A stretch of 64,000 bases of DNA, taken from Coriobacteriaceae bacterium. Its GTDB lineage: Bacteria; Actinomycetota; Coriobacteriia; Coriobacteriales; Coriobacteriaceae. Below are positions 44,304-53,739 of this stretch, in pieces (the stretch's first letter is position 1; each line of letters begins with the position of its first letter). The stretch spans positions 28,704 to 92,703 of the forward strand of contig CABJFQ010000010.1 in NCBI GenBank assembly GCA_902364975.1, written 5' to 3'. The position numbers and the translations under genes are program-made. Under the pieces are notes generated by a model. That model was not told the origin of the DNA. It did not search any database and saw nothing but the letters and a program-made list of their open reading frames with translations.

Positions 44304-45452
44304 TTATTTTAATGAGCCGAGTGCGCGAGTGGGAAGAGTCACGAGCATGGTCGTTCCGCGCTCCGAGCTCTCTTCGACCTCGATGGAGCCGCCGTGGAGT
44401 GCGGCAATCTCCCAGACCAGTGCAAGCCCCAGCCCCACGCCGCCATATGCCCTGCTGCGCGATTTGTCGACGCGAAAGAAGGGCTGAAAGATGCTCGTCT
44501 GGTATTGCTCGGGAATGCCCGGTCCCTGGTCGCGCACGCGTAGCAGCACGCGGTCGCCTTCGGCGCAGGCGTTGATTTGCACGGTCGAGTTGGGCGCGCT
44601 ATAGCGTATGGCGTTTTCGGTCAAGTTGAACAGCAACCGATAGATCAGCGTGTCGCTGCCGATCGTTTGCGCGTCGCCCTCACTTGTAAGCGTGATGTCT
44701 TTTTGCTCGGCAAGGGGTGCCAGGTCCGTGAGCACTTCTTCGATCATCGGCGCTAGGTCAATCACATCGTTGCAAGGGACACTGCGCAGCTCGCTCATCT
44801 CGAGCAGGGTCTTTGTCATGTGCGTCATTCGCTCGGTCTGCTCCTGCAGCAGCCCGAGCAGGCTCGCTGTATCGGCGTCGACGTCGGGGTGCTCGGCGCA
44901 AAACAGCTCAACCTGGGCCTGCATGAGCGCAAGCGGCGTGCGCAGTTCGTGCGCCGCATTGCCCGTAAACTGTCTTTGTGCGGAAAATCCCTCGTCAAGG
45001 CGGGTAATCATGTCGTTAAACGACGCGCTGCAGCGCCTGAGTTCAGAGGGCACGTCCTCGCTGATTTTTGTGTCGGCGAGGTTGTCGGGCCGCACGCTCT
45101 CGACTTGCGTCGCAAAGAAGCGCAACGGCCGCAGCGCATGTCCGCTCACAAAGTAGGCCAGCACGCCGCCGAGCAGCGTCACCGCTGCAGTTATATACCA
45201 GCTCGTCGCGCCAAACGATTCTTGGGCGTCGTTCACGACGATGGTCAGCGCGTCGTCGAGCTCTTTGTTTGTCGGGTCAAATGAGCTGGGCGAGGCCGCC
45301 TCCACCTTGCTGTGCGCCGATAGTTCATTGCCGATCGAGTCCATGTAGCGCATGCCGGAGTAGCCAACCAGGCAATTCATAAGTACGCAGGTTGAACATA
45401 TCAGCAGTGCCGTCATCAACGTGATGCGCCACTGCAGCGACAGCCGCTTCAT
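44304..45452 (-). CDS. Sensor histidine kinase
   Basis: The product is 382 aa. Membrane helices lie at about residues 10-31 and 84-106 and enclose a short extracellular sensor of about 50 residues. A HAMP-like linker, the H-box NAAHELRTPLALMQ, N-box NLTENAIRYSAP, and G-boxes RDQGPGIPEQY and GGVGLGLALVWEIA follow. It overlaps the response regulator gene by 4 bases (ATGA). The likely target is the divergent redox cluster that starts at 46213. Confidence 0.92.
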   Translation of the reverse strand: MKRLSLQWRITLMTALLICSTCVLMNCLVGYSGMRYMDSIGNELSAHSKVEAASPSSFDPTNKELDDALTIVVNDAQESFGATSWYITAAVTLLGGVLAYFVSGHALRPLRFFATQVESVRPDNLADTKISEDVPSELRRCSASFNDMITRLDEGFSAQRQFTGNAAHELRTPLALMQAQVELFCAEHPDVDADTASLLGLLQEQTERMTHMTKTLLEMSELRSVPCNDVIDLAPMIEEVLTDLAPLAEQKDITLTSEGDAQTIGSDTLIYRLLFNLTENAIRYSAPNSTVQINACAEGDRVLLRVRDQGPGIPEQYQTSIFQPFFRVDKSRSRAYGGVGLGLALVWEIAALHGGSIEVEESSERGTTMLVTLPTRALGSLK

Positions 45453-46123
45453 TTGCCGTCCTCCATAACGTAGCCTTCGCCGATTCGGTTGCGGATGGGG
45501 TCGTGCCCCAACGCGCCGCGCAGCTTTTTGCGCAGCGACGAGATGTGCACGCGGGTCGCGTTGCTAAAGCTGTTGACGCTGCTGTCCCATACATGCTCGA
45601 TAAGCTCTTCCTGGCTCACCGGCCGCCCCTGGTTAAGCATCAGGTATTCCAAGATGCCGGTCTCCTTGCGCGTGAGGGATAGGGTCTCGCCGCCCACGGA
45701 GGCGAGGCGCGCTTTGGTGTCAAAGCTCAACAATCCACAGGCTAGAACAACGTCGTTTTGCGTAAAGCGCCTGAGCGTGAGACTGCGTATGCGTGCCGCC
45801 AGCTCGTCAAGATGGAACGGCTTGGTGAGGTAGTCGTTGGCGCCCGCATCGAGCCCCGCTACCTTGTCGGAGACCTCGCCACGTGCCGAGAGCACGAGCA
45901 CCTTGGTCTCGCAATCGGTAATTCTGAGTTGCCTGAGCACGGTCATGCCGTCGACATGGGGGAGATTGAGGTCGAGCACGACAAGATCAAAGGTCTCGAC
46001 ATCGAGCAGATCGAGGGCCTGCTGCCCGTCGTAGCAGCAGTCGACGCTATAGGCCAAGTTGCGCAGGCTGCGTGCGATCGCATCGCACAGCGCCCGCTCG
46101 TCCTCGACGACCAAGATGCGCAT
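45449..46123 (-). CDS. OmpR/PhoB-type response regulator
   Basis: The product is 224 aa. Receiver: VVEDE acidic pair, phospho-acceptor Asp in LVVLDLNLPHVDG, conserved Lys in YLTKPFHLDEL. The C-terminal winged helix has LTRKETGILEYLMLNQGRPV and ATRVHISSLRKKLRG. ATG 46123 follows AAGGAG. It is the first gene of the two-component operon and is divergent from the thiol/electron-transfer genes. Confidence 0.94.
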   Translation of the reverse strand: MRILVVEDERALCDAIARSLRNLAYSVDCCYDGQQALDLLDVETFDLVVLDLNLPHVDGMTVLRQLRITDCETKVLVLSARGEVSDKVAGLDAGANDYLTKPFHLDELAARIRSLTLRRFTQNDVVLACGLLSFDTKARLASVGGETLSLTRKETGILEYLMLNQGRPVSQEELIEHVWDSSVNSFSNATRVHISSLRKKLRGALGHDPIRNRIGEGYVMEDGK

Positions 46124-46212
46124 AACGTTCTCCTTGCATAGTCATTCACGCTTAACACGGATTTTATAGTCGGTATGGTCCAATGGGTCGCGAAACGAAA
46201 GGAGTGGTCAGA

Positions 46213-46359
46213 TTGTTCAAAGCGATTAAGCCTGTGGCGCAGGTGGCTTTGCTGATCGTTGGGGTAGCCATGGTTGGCTTTGGAATTATGCGCGGCGAGG
46301 CAGATGCCGTGCTGGCCAAGGCAATCAGGCTGTGCTTGGAGTGTATCGGAATTGGATAA
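46213..46359 (+). CDS. CD1871A-like small membrane protein with CXXC motif
   Basis: The product is 48 aa with a TTG start at 46213, behind AAAGGAG. One membrane helix (VAQVALLIVGVAMVGFGIM) is followed by a short polar turn and the C-terminal motif LCLECIGIG. This is the CD1871A family of tiny CXXC proteins, which usually precede an Fe-S membrane protein and a thioredoxin-like protein, as here. The stop codon lies inside the start region of the next gene. Confidence 0.8.
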   Translation: MFKAIKPVAQVALLIVGVAMVGFGIMRGEADAVLAKAIRLCLECIGIG

Positions 46360-47263
46360 AAGAAAAAACACTGCATCGCATCTTTTAGCGCGATTTCGTG
46401 GATTGATTCAGGCGGCGGCGACGCTTGCGACCAATATTCACCTGCCTAACTTTGCCAAGGGCGGTATCTACCAGGGAGCCGGCAAAGCCGTCTGCGTGCC
46501 GGGGCTTAACTGCTACTCGTGTCCAGCGGCCTCGGGTGCGTGCCCCATCGGGTCGTTTCAGTCGGTGGTGGGATCGTCTAAGTTCAGCTTTTCGTATTAC
46601 GTCACCGGAACGCTCATTCTGATCGGCGTGCTACTGGGACGTTTTGTATGCGGCTTTTTGTGTCCGTTTGGATGGCTGCAAGAGCTTCTGCATAAGATTC
46701 CCAGCAAAAAGCTCTCCACGAAAAAGCTCAAGCCGCTCACGTACATCAAGTATGCCGTGCTACTGTTTGCCGTGGTGCTGCTGCCCGTCTTGGTGGTTAA
46801 CGATGTGGGTATGGGCGACCCGTTCTTTTGCAAGTACATCTGCCCGCAGGGTGTGCTCGAGGGCGCGATTCCGCTGTCCATCATGAACGTGGGAATCCGC
46901 TCCGCGCTGGGAAAGCTCTTTACCTGGAAGCTCGCGATCCTCATTGCGGTTGCGGTGCTGAGCGTGCTGTTCTACCGCCCCTTCTGCAAATGGATTTGCC
47001 CCCTCGGTGCGTTTTATGCGCTCATGAACAAGGTGTCTTTGCTGGGGATCCAGGTTGACCAGTGCAAATGCGTCTCGTGCGGCAAGTGCGCCAAGGTGTG
47101 TCAAATGGACGTGGACGTTACGCGTACGCCCAACCATGCCGAATGCATTCGTTGCGGCAAATGCGTGGGCGCGTGCCCCGTCGATGCTATTAGCTTTCGC
47201 TATGGGCTGGGTGTGACGGGCGACAAACCCGCGCAGTCCACGCAAGCCTGCGAAAACAAATAG
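46352..47263 (+). CDS. NapH/NosR-like 4Fe-4S membrane protein
   Basis: The product is 303 aa from TTG 46352, overlapping the previous gene by 8 bases. A periplasmic-type Cys set (NCYSCPAASGACPIGSFQ) is followed by membrane helices with CGFLCPFGWLQ and CKWICPLGAFYAL, the paired CxxxCP motifs of the NapH family. Two ferredoxin motifs close it: CKCVSCGKCAKVCQMDV and CIRCGKCVGACPVDA. It likely passes electrons across the membrane to the outside thiol proteins. Confidence 0.85.
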   Translation: MDKRKNTASHLLARFRGLIQAAATLATNIHLPNFAKGGIYQGAGKAVCVPGLNCYSCPAASGACPIGSFQSVVGSSKFSFSYYVTGTLILIGVLLGRFVCGFLCPFGWLQELLHKIPSKKLSTKKLKPLTYIKYAVLLFAVVLLPVLVVNDVGMGDPFFCKYICPQGVLEGAIPLSIMNVGIRSALGKLFTWKLAILIAVAVLSVLFYRPFCKWICPLGAFYALMNKVSLLGIQVDQCKCVSCGKCAKVCQMDVDVTRTPNHAECIRCGKCVGACPVDAISFRYGLGVTGDKPAQSTQACENK

Positions 47264-47298
47264 GTACCTATATAAGTTTCGATATAAACGGAGGAACC

Positions 47299-48261
47299 AT
47301 GAAACTGTCAAAAATTGCGGCTCTGTTGATGCTGCCCGTGCTGGCGCTGACTCTCGCGGCGTGCTCTGCCCCCAAGGGCGACGCGAAGGATGCCACGAGC
47401 GGCGATGCGCAGATTGCCGAGCTCATAGCGCAAAAGCCGTCGAGTGCCGAGGAGGCGGCCGAGCTGTACCAGCAGCTGCTGCAAAAGGAAAACGAGATCT
47501 TTGCGAGCGATAACGCCCTATGGGAAAAGGTGTTCCTTGCGGCCAACAAAGACACTCCCATGATTGAGGACGGCAAGAACTACGGTGACTTCTTGCTCGA
47601 TACCATCGAGGGCGCCAAGGATCAGTTTGCGGCTGACGAGCTTAAGACGCTTAAGGCCGGCGCGCAGCAGGTCAAGGAGATCGAGGACAAGCTCATGGCG
47701 CTGGAGAAGGAGTTCCCCGGATGTGGCAGCACGCCCGGCGAGGGAGAGAGCGTCGATGCCTCGACCGCGGGCATGACCAACGGCGAGAGCGGGGAGACGA
47801 AGTTCCCCAGCTTTAAGGGCAAGGACTTGGACGGCAGCGATGTAAACAGCGACGAGCTGTTCTCCAAGAACAAGGTCACCGTCATGAACTTCTGGTTTAC
47901 CACCTGCAAGCCGTGCGTGGGAGAGCTGGGCGATCTGGAGAAGCTCAACAAGGAGCTTGCCGAGAAGGGCGGCCAGGTCGTGGGCGTTAATTCCTTTACG
48001 CTCGATGGCAACAAAGACGAGGTGGCCGATGCCAAGGACGTGCTTTCCAAGAAGGGCGTAACGTATAAGAACATCTGGTTTAAGTCGGACAGCGAGGCCG
48101 GAAAGTTCACCTCCAACCTGTACTCGTTCCCGACCACCTACGTGATCGACCAGAACGGTAACATTGTGGGAGAGCCGATCATGGGCGGCATCAACTCCGC
48201 TGAGCAGTGCGAGGCGCTCAACAAACTGATCGATCAGGCACTCGCGAAGAGCGAACAGTAA
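47299..48261 (+). CDS. TlpA-like thioredoxin-fold lipoprotein
   Basis: The product is 320 aa. The lipoprotein signal ends in LTLAAC (Cys22). A helical region of about 110 residues precedes a thioredoxin domain with FWFTTCKPCVGEL (CKPC active site), VVGVNSFTLDG and the cis-Pro SFPTTYVID. ATG 47299 follows GGAGG. It is anchored outside the membrane and probably accepts electrons from the Fe-S membrane protein to reduce or form disulfides. Confidence 0.9.
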   Translation: MKLSKIAALLMLPVLALTLAACSAPKGDAKDATSGDAQIAELIAQKPSSAEEAAELYQQLLQKENEIFASDNALWEKVFLAANKDTPMIEDGKNYGDFLLDTIEGAKDQFAADELKTLKAGAQQVKEIEDKLMALEKEFPGCGSTPGEGESVDASTAGMTNGESGETKFPSFKGKDLDGSDVNSDELFSKNKVTVMNFWFTTCKPCVGELGDLEKLNKELAEKGGQVVGVNSFTLDGNKDEVADAKDVLSKKGVTYKNIWFKSDSEAGKFTSNLYSFPTTYVIDQNGNIVGEPIMGGINSAEQCEALNKLIDQALAKSEQ

Positions 48262-48286
48262 GTCCGTGGGACAGACAACTGAAGGG

Positions 48287-48314
48287 GAGTCGCTGGAAAC
48301 AGCGACTCTTTTTT
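48287..48314 (+). terminator. Rho-independent terminator after the TlpA-like gene
   Basis: GAGTCGCTG-GAAA-CAGCGACTC followed by six T. Confidence 0.9.
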
Positions 48315-48332
48315 CTGCTTCGGGGTAGCATC

Positions 48333-48485
48333 ATGGGTATACGTCGAAAGGGCACGCAGCTTTTCGTGCATTGCCTGAGTGGTGCGCGAAGCAACCAAGC
48401 TGTGAGTTTTCTTAAGCGTTCTGGGTATGGCAGTGTCAAGAATATCGGCGGCATAAGCGGCTATACGGGAAAGGTGGTGCGTTAG
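48333..48485 (+). pseudogene. C-terminal half of a rhodanese domain
   Basis: A 50-aa product from ATG 48333 holds FVHCLSGARSNQAVSFLKR then NIGGISGYTGKVV. The active-site loop CLSGARS is intact, but the first half of the domain is absent. It lies between the terminator and the next gene (2-nt gap), so it may still be translated as a leader. It is probably a deletion remnant. Confidence 0.6.
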
Positions 48486-48487
48486 CT

Positions 48488-50179
48488 ATGAAGGTGGTTA
48501 TCGTTGGAGGCGTCGCGGGCGGCGCATCGGCGGCGGCACGTTTGCGCAGGCTCGACGAGCAGGCCCAAATTGTCATCTTTGAGCGCACGGGTTTTGTATC
48601 GTATGCCAACTGTGGGCTTCCGTACTACATTGGCGGCGTGATAGAAGAAGAGAGTGCATTGACGCTGCAGTCTCCCAAGGGCTTTTGGGATCGTTTTCGC
48701 ATTGCGGTCAAGACGAGTCACGAGGTGTTTGCCATCCATCCCGATTCGCATACGGTTGAGGTTCGCAATATGCTGACGGGCGAGGAATTTGTCGAGACGT
48801 ATGACAAGCTCATCCTGTCGCCGGGTGCAAAGCCGATTCGCCCTGCGTTGCCGGGCATCGACTCGGATAAAATCTTTAGCCTACGCACCGTTGAGGACAC
48901 GCTGCGTATTCACAGCTATGTTCGAGAGCGGCGACCGAGCAGTGCCGTCGTGATCGGCGGCGGCTTCATTGGCGTCGAGACGGCGGAGAATCTGTGCGAG
49001 CTAGGGCTCCAGGTGACCCTTCTGCAGCGTCCCGTCCAGCTTATGAACAACCTGGATTACGACATGGCGACCCTTTTGCATACCGAGGTGCGTGAGCACG
49101 GTATTGATCTGCGCCTCAAGGCCGATGTGACAGGTTTTGAGGAAGTTGATGGCCGCGTTGTCACCCATGTTGCGGGCGATGACCCTATCGGAGCCGATAT
49201 GGTGCTGCTTGCCATTGGCGTGGCACCTGAGAGCCATCTGGCGCAAGAGGCGGGGCTCGAACTGGGCATCAAGGGGGCTATTGTGGTCAACGACCGCATG
49301 GAGACCTCTGCTGCCGACGTGTATGCCGTGGGCGATGCCGCGCAGGTCACGCATCAGGTGACCGGCGAGGACGCGGTCATTTCGCTCGCCGGCCCCGCCA
49401 ACAAGCAGGGGCGTGTCGTTGCCGATGTCATAGCCGGCATGGACAGCTGCTACCGCGGATCGTTGGGCTCATCGATTATCAAGGTATTCGACTTGACGGC
49501 GGCAAGCACGGGACTATCCGAAAAGGCAGCACACGCGGCGGGAATTGACTGCGACAGCGTGGTCCTGTCGCCCGGTTCGCATGCGGGTTATTATCCGGGT
49601 GCAACGCCCATGACCATGAAGGTTATCTTCGAGAAGCAGGGATTGCGCCTGCTGGGTGCGCAAATCGTGGGCATCGATGGTGTGGACAAGTGTATCGACG
49701 TTCTGGCGACTGCCATCCAGGCAGGCATGCGCGGCGATAGGCTTAAGGATTTGGACCTAGCATACGCGCCGCCGTACTCATCGGCGAAGGATCCCGTCAA
49801 TATGGCGGGCTTTATGATCGAGAACCTCAATCGCGGCATACTGGCGCAGTGGCATTGGGAGGATGAGCCCAACTTGCCACGCGATGGCAGCGTGCAGCTG
49901 CTCGATGTTCGTACGGAAGGGGAGTATGAGCGCGGGCATATCGATGGTTTCGTAAACATTCCCGTCGATGATCTGCGCAATCGCCTGGGCGAGCTCGACC
50001 GGGCCAAGCCGGTCTACGTGATTTGCCAGAGCGGCATTCGCAGCTACATTGCTTGCCGTATTTTGGCGCAGCATGGCTTTGAGTGCTTTAACTTCTCGGG
50101 CGGCTATCGCTTCTTTGCAGCCGTGACTGAGGCTCGCCGCGGCAGCGCTAACGTTATGCCGTGCGGGCTCGAAAAGTAG
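48488..50179 (+). CDS. CoA-disulfide-reductase-like FAD protein with rhodanese domain
   Basis: The product is 563 aa. FAD loop VVIVGGVAGGASAAARLRRL (residues 3-22), single active Cys43 in YANCGLPYY, NADH loop AVVIGGGFIGVETAENL, and a C-terminal rhodanese domain with LLDVRTEGEYERGHIDGFVN and catalytic VICQSGIRSY. These fusions reduce CoA disulfide, persulfide or polysulfide. It fits the neighbouring thiol-redox cluster. Confidence 0.92.
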   Translation: MKVVIVGGVAGGASAAARLRRLDEQAQIVIFERTGFVSYANCGLPYYIGGVIEEESALTLQSPKGFWDRFRIAVKTSHEVFAIHPDSHTVEVRNMLTGEEFVETYDKLILSPGAKPIRPALPGIDSDKIFSLRTVEDTLRIHSYVRERRPSSAVVIGGGFIGVETAENLCELGLQVTLLQRPVQLMNNLDYDMATLLHTEVREHGIDLRLKADVTGFEEVDGRVVTHVAGDDPIGADMVLLAIGVAPESHLAQEAGLELGIKGAIVVNDRMETSAADVYAVGDAAQVTHQVTGEDAVISLAGPANKQGRVVADVIAGMDSCYRGSLGSSIIKVFDLTAASTGLSEKAAHAAGIDCDSVVLSPGSHAGYYPGATPMTMKVIFEKQGLRLLGAQIVGIDGVDKCIDVLATAIQAGMRGDRLKDLDLAYAPPYSSAKDPVNMAGFMIENLNRGILAQWHWEDEPNLPRDGSVQLLDVRTEGEYERGHIDGFVNIPVDDLRNRLGELDRAKPVYVICQSGIRSYIACRILAQHGFECFNFSGGYRFFAAVTEARRGSANVMPCGLEK

Positions 50180-50189
50180 CGCGCATTGG

Positions 50190-50278
50190 AATGTGACAAA
50201 GTGACAGCCTCTTTGTCGCATCGGGGATGTTATATGCGGGATGGTGCGCCATGCGGCGTGCTGTCCCGTTCGTTTTTT
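50190..50278. repeat. Composite repeat: diverged palindrome plus GGGATGG hairpin
   Basis: AATGTGACAAAGTGA, CAG, then CTCTTTGTCGCATC, followed by GCGGGATGGTGCGCC-ATGC-GGCGTGCTGTCCCG with a T-rich end. It repeats the arrangement at 44221-44310 with several changes. The second hairpin can terminate the upstream gene. Confidence 0.7.
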
Positions 50279-50400
50279 GGCGCGGTTCGTTACATTCCTC
50301 ACTGGTATCGGCCAAAAATGAGGATAGAGTAGGACAAACGCGCCGAACGTGAACGGCGGGGGAGCGGGCGAGCGCGCCCGCGCGAGAGAGGTTGCCGTCC

Positions 50401-53400
50401 ATGCTGGATCTCAGAGTTATTTGCAAAAGGTACGTTACGCAGTCGTTTACGCAGGTAGCGCTCGACAGCGTAAGCCTGTCTTTTCGCGATAACGAGTTTG
50501 TAGCCATCCTGGGTCCTTCGGGCTCGGGTAAAACTACGATGCTCAACGTCATTGGTGGACTCGACCATTTCGATTCCGGCGACCTGCTGATCGATGGCAT
50601 CTCGACCAAGGACTTCAGCGACCGCGATTGGGATGCCTACAGAAACAATCGCATTGGCTTTGTGTTTCAGAGCTACAACCTCATTCCGCATCAGACCATT
50701 TTGGAAAACGTGGAATTGGCGCTTACACTCACGGGCGTGGGACATGCCGAGCGCCGCCAGCGTGCGCGTAAGGCGCTCGAGGCGGTTGGTCTGGGCGAGC
50801 ACGTTGACAAACGCCCGAACCAGCTTTCGGGCGGGCAGATGCAGCGCGTAGCCATTGCCCGCGCCTTGATCAACGACCCCGAAATCGTGCTGGCTGACGA
50901 GCCGACCGGCGCCTTGGACTCAACGACATCCGTGCAGGTTATGGATTTGCTCAAGGACGTTGCGCGCGATCGTCTGGTCATCATGGTCACGCACAATCCC
51001 GAGTTGGCATACAGGTACGCCACGCGCATCGTCACCCTGGCGGACGGCAAGATCACCGACGATTCAGATCCCTTTGATGCTGCCGAGGCCGCGCGTCGCG
51101 AGGCCAAGCCCACGCGCAAAACCTCGATGAGCTTTGTGACGGCGCTGGGGCTTTCTGCCCGAAACCTCATGACCAAGAAGGGCCGTACGGCCATGACTGC
51201 CTTTGCAGGTTCGATTGGCATTATTGGCATCGCAGCGATTCTGGCGCTGTCCAACGGCGTAAACGGCTACATCAAAAAGGTCGAGGAGGACACGCTCTCG
51301 AGCTACCCGCTCACGATTTCCAAACAAGATTACGACCTGTCATCCATGATGGGCGGGCATGGGGCTACCGATGAGGAGGCGTCCAAGGGCGAGGGCTCGT
51401 CCGATGACGCTACCGGTGGCAAAGCTAAGGGAACCGATAAGATCCCCGTGGTCACGGCCGTAAAGGATATGTTTGCGAGCGTTAAGTCCAACGACATGAC
51501 GAGCTTTAAGGCATGGCTCGATGCCGGTGGCGATGGCATCGATAAAGAGGTCAATGCCATCCAGTACGGCTATGGCGTGACGCCGGTTGTCTATCGTGCC
51601 GGGAATGGCGATGGGAAGCCTGTCCGGCTGGTGCCCAACGCTATGACTGAGGCCATGAGCGGGGGCGCGAGCTCGGCGGCAACGGTGAGCATGGAATCTA
51701 TGGGAACGTCGGTCTTCAACGAGATGATTGACGACCAGAGCCTGCTCGACAGCCAGTACGATGTCGTTGCCGGCCATTGGCCTACGTCCGCCAACGAGGC
51801 CGTGATGGTGCTTTCGAGCCGCGGAACGGTGGGCGACTACACGCTCTACAGTATCGGCGCGCTGGATATCGATGAGCTCAACGACCTGGTTAACAGTGCC
51901 ATGACGGCCGACGGCAAGGTCAAGACGCCCAAGACCGGCAGCGACTTTACCTACGACGATGCACTGTCCACGACGTTTAAGGTGTTGTCGCCGGCCGATG
52001 CCTATCGCAAAAACGAAGAGACCGGCATGTGGACTGACATGTCTGGCGACGCCGACTTTATGAAAGCCAAGGTTGCCGACGGTATTGACGCGCGCATTGT
52101 GGGCGTGGTGCGACCCAACGAGACGGCAAACGCGAGCGCATTGTCCCCGGGCATTGTCTATACGCATGCGCTGACTCGCCAGCTTATGGAGCGTGCTGCC
52201 GATTCGCAGATTGTGCAGGAGCAGCTTGCCCACCCCGAGACGGATGTCTTTACGGGCAAAACCTTCGACGAGCTGCAGGGCGAAGCCAAGCAGGGCGTGG
52301 ATTTGGGCGGTATGTTCAGCGTAGACGAGGCGGCACTGAAGAGCGCGTTCTCACTCGATACGTCTGCGCTCTCGGGCGCAGCCGGCGGTATGGACCTTTC
52401 TGGTCTCGACTTGTCCGGGCTGGACATTGACCTTTCGGGTGTTGGGAGGGACATCGACTTTAGTGACATCATGGCCAAAGCGCCGGCCCCAGATTTCTCG
52501 GGCATCTTTGATGGTCTTGAGCTCACGCCTGAGCAAATGCAGCAGGTGGGAGCACTTGCCAACCAGCTGTTTGAGGGCTTTATGCGCTCTGATCAGTTTA
52601 AGGCGCTGTCACCCGAAGATCTTAAGGATGCGTCAAAGCTTGCTGCCGCATTCTCGGCGTATCTTGAGCATGATGCCGCAGCCCAGCAAATCCTGGCCCA
52701 GCTCAAAGCGCTCGGCGGCGATGCCCTGGCCGAGCGCCTGCAGCAGGCGATGACCGACTATGTACAAAAGCAGCTGGCTCCGTATCTGCAGCAGGCTATG
52801 GATCAGGTGATGAAGACAATTAGCGAACAGATTGCGACGACCGTATCGTCCCAGCTCAAGTCGGGCGCGGCAGGGCTCATGGACCAAATGGCGACGCAGA
52901 TGTCTTCGAGTTTTGCCAACCTGGCGAGCGCCATGCGCGTGGATGCGGGCGCCTTTGCTCGTGCCATCCACTTCAACATGGACGCCGAGGACCTGAGCTC
53001 GCTCATGATGAGCTATGCCAAGGCGTCGAAGCTCACCTACGACAACAATCTGACCACGTTGGGCTATGCGGACGAGGCGGACCCCATTTCGGTCAAGATT
53101 TTCCCGCGCGACTTTGAGGCCAAGGAGCGCGTGCTCGATCACATCGATGCGTACAACAAGCAGGTCAAAGCTGCTGGCCACGACGAGCAGGCAATCTCGT
53201 ACACCGACTACATGGGCATCATCATGGGTTCGGTGACCGACATCGTGAACACCATCAGCTTGGTGCTCATCGCATTCGTGAGCATCAGCCTGGTCGTGAG
53301 CTCCATCATGATCGGCATCATCACCTACATCAGCGTACTGGAGCGCAAAAAGGAGATTGGCATCCTACGCGCGATCGGCGCGTCGAAGCGTAACGTGGCC

Positions 53401-53655
53401 AACGTATTCAATGCCGAGACCTTTATCGAAGGTCTCATTGCCGGCGTCTTTGCTATTGTCGTCGTGGTGGCCGTGAGCTTTCCGGTTAATGCCTGGGCGC
53501 TTGCGGCCAAACAGGTACCCAATCTGATGAGCCTGCCCGTGCAGGATGCGCTGATGCTCATTGCAATTTCTGTGTTGCTGACGGTTGTTGCCGGCCTGCT
53601 GCCGGCTCGCAGCGCATCCAAGAAAGACCCTGTGGAAGCCCTGCGTTCCGAATAA
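50401..53655 (+). CDS. ABC transporter, ATPase fused to FtsX/MacB-type permease
   Basis: The product is 1,084 aa from ATG 50401. Residues 1-225 are the ATPase: Walker A LGPSGSGKTT, signature LSGGQMQRVAIARAL, Walker B IVLADEP. The first membrane helix lies at about 265-285, followed by an extracytoplasmic domain of about 570 residues with a run of LSGLD-like units and several amphipathic helices. Three helices at the C-terminus carry the FtsX core (EIGILRAIGASKRNVANVF). It likely exports a peptide or works mechanically on an envelope target, as MacB does. Confidence 0.9.
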   Translation: MLDLRVICKRYVTQSFTQVALDSVSLSFRDNEFVAILGPSGSGKTTMLNVIGGLDHFDSGDLLIDGISTKDFSDRDWDAYRNNRIGFVFQSYNLIPHQTILENVELALTLTGVGHAERRQRARKALEAVGLGEHVDKRPNQLSGGQMQRVAIARALINDPEIVLADEPTGALDSTTSVQVMDLLKDVARDRLVIMVTHNPELAYRYATRIVTLADGKITDDSDPFDAAEAARREAKPTRKTSMSFVTALGLSARNLMTKKGRTAMTAFAGSIGIIGIAAILALSNGVNGYIKKVEEDTLSSYPLTISKQDYDLSSMMGGHGATDEEASKGEGSSDDATGGKAKGTDKIPVVTAVKDMFASVKSNDMTSFKAWLDAGGDGIDKEVNAIQYGYGVTPVVYRAGNGDGKPVRLVPNAMTEAMSGGASSAATVSMESMGTSVFNEMIDDQSLLDSQYDVVAGHWPTSANEAVMVLSSRGTVGDYTLYSIGALDIDELNDLVNSAMTADGKVKTPKTGSDFTYDDALSTTFKVLSPADAYRKNEETGMWTDMSGDADFMKAKVADGIDARIVGVVRPNETANASALSPGIVYTHALTRQLMERAADSQIVQEQLAHPETDVFTGKTFDELQGEAKQGVDLGGMFSVDEAALKSAFSLDTSALSGAAGGMDLSGLDLSGLDIDLSGVGRDIDFSDIMAKAPAPDFSGIFDGLELTPEQMQQVGALANQLFEGFMRSDQFKALSPEDLKDASKLAAAFSAYLEHDAAAQQILAQLKALGGDALAERLQQAMTDYVQKQLAPYLQQAMDQVMKTISEQIATTVSSQLKSGAAGLMDQMATQMSSSFANLASAMRVDAGAFARAIHFNMDAEDLSSLMMSYAKASKLTYDNNLTTLGYADEADPISVKIFPRDFEAKERVLDHIDAYNKQVKAAGHDEQAISYTDYMGIIMGSVTDIVNTISLVLIAFVSISLVVSSIMIGIITYISVLERKKEIGILRAIGASKRNVANVFNAETFIEGLIAGVFAIVVVVAVSFPVNAWALAAKQVPNLMSLPVQDALMLIAISVLLTVVAGLLPARSASKKDPVEALRSE

Positions 53656-53686
53656 TGTGACAAAGGGGCAGTCCCTTTGTCACATT
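53654..53686. repeat. Dispersed palindrome (GTGACAAAGGGA type)
   Basis: AATGTGACAAAGGG and CCCTTTGTCACATT, perfect 14-bp arms, 5-nt centre, overlapping the stop of the ABC transporter gene. Confidence 0.85.
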
Positions 53687-53739
53687 GGGGGCCCAATTAC
53701 CGTTCGGCACGTTAAGGGTCCCCGCTCCCCGCTTAACAC

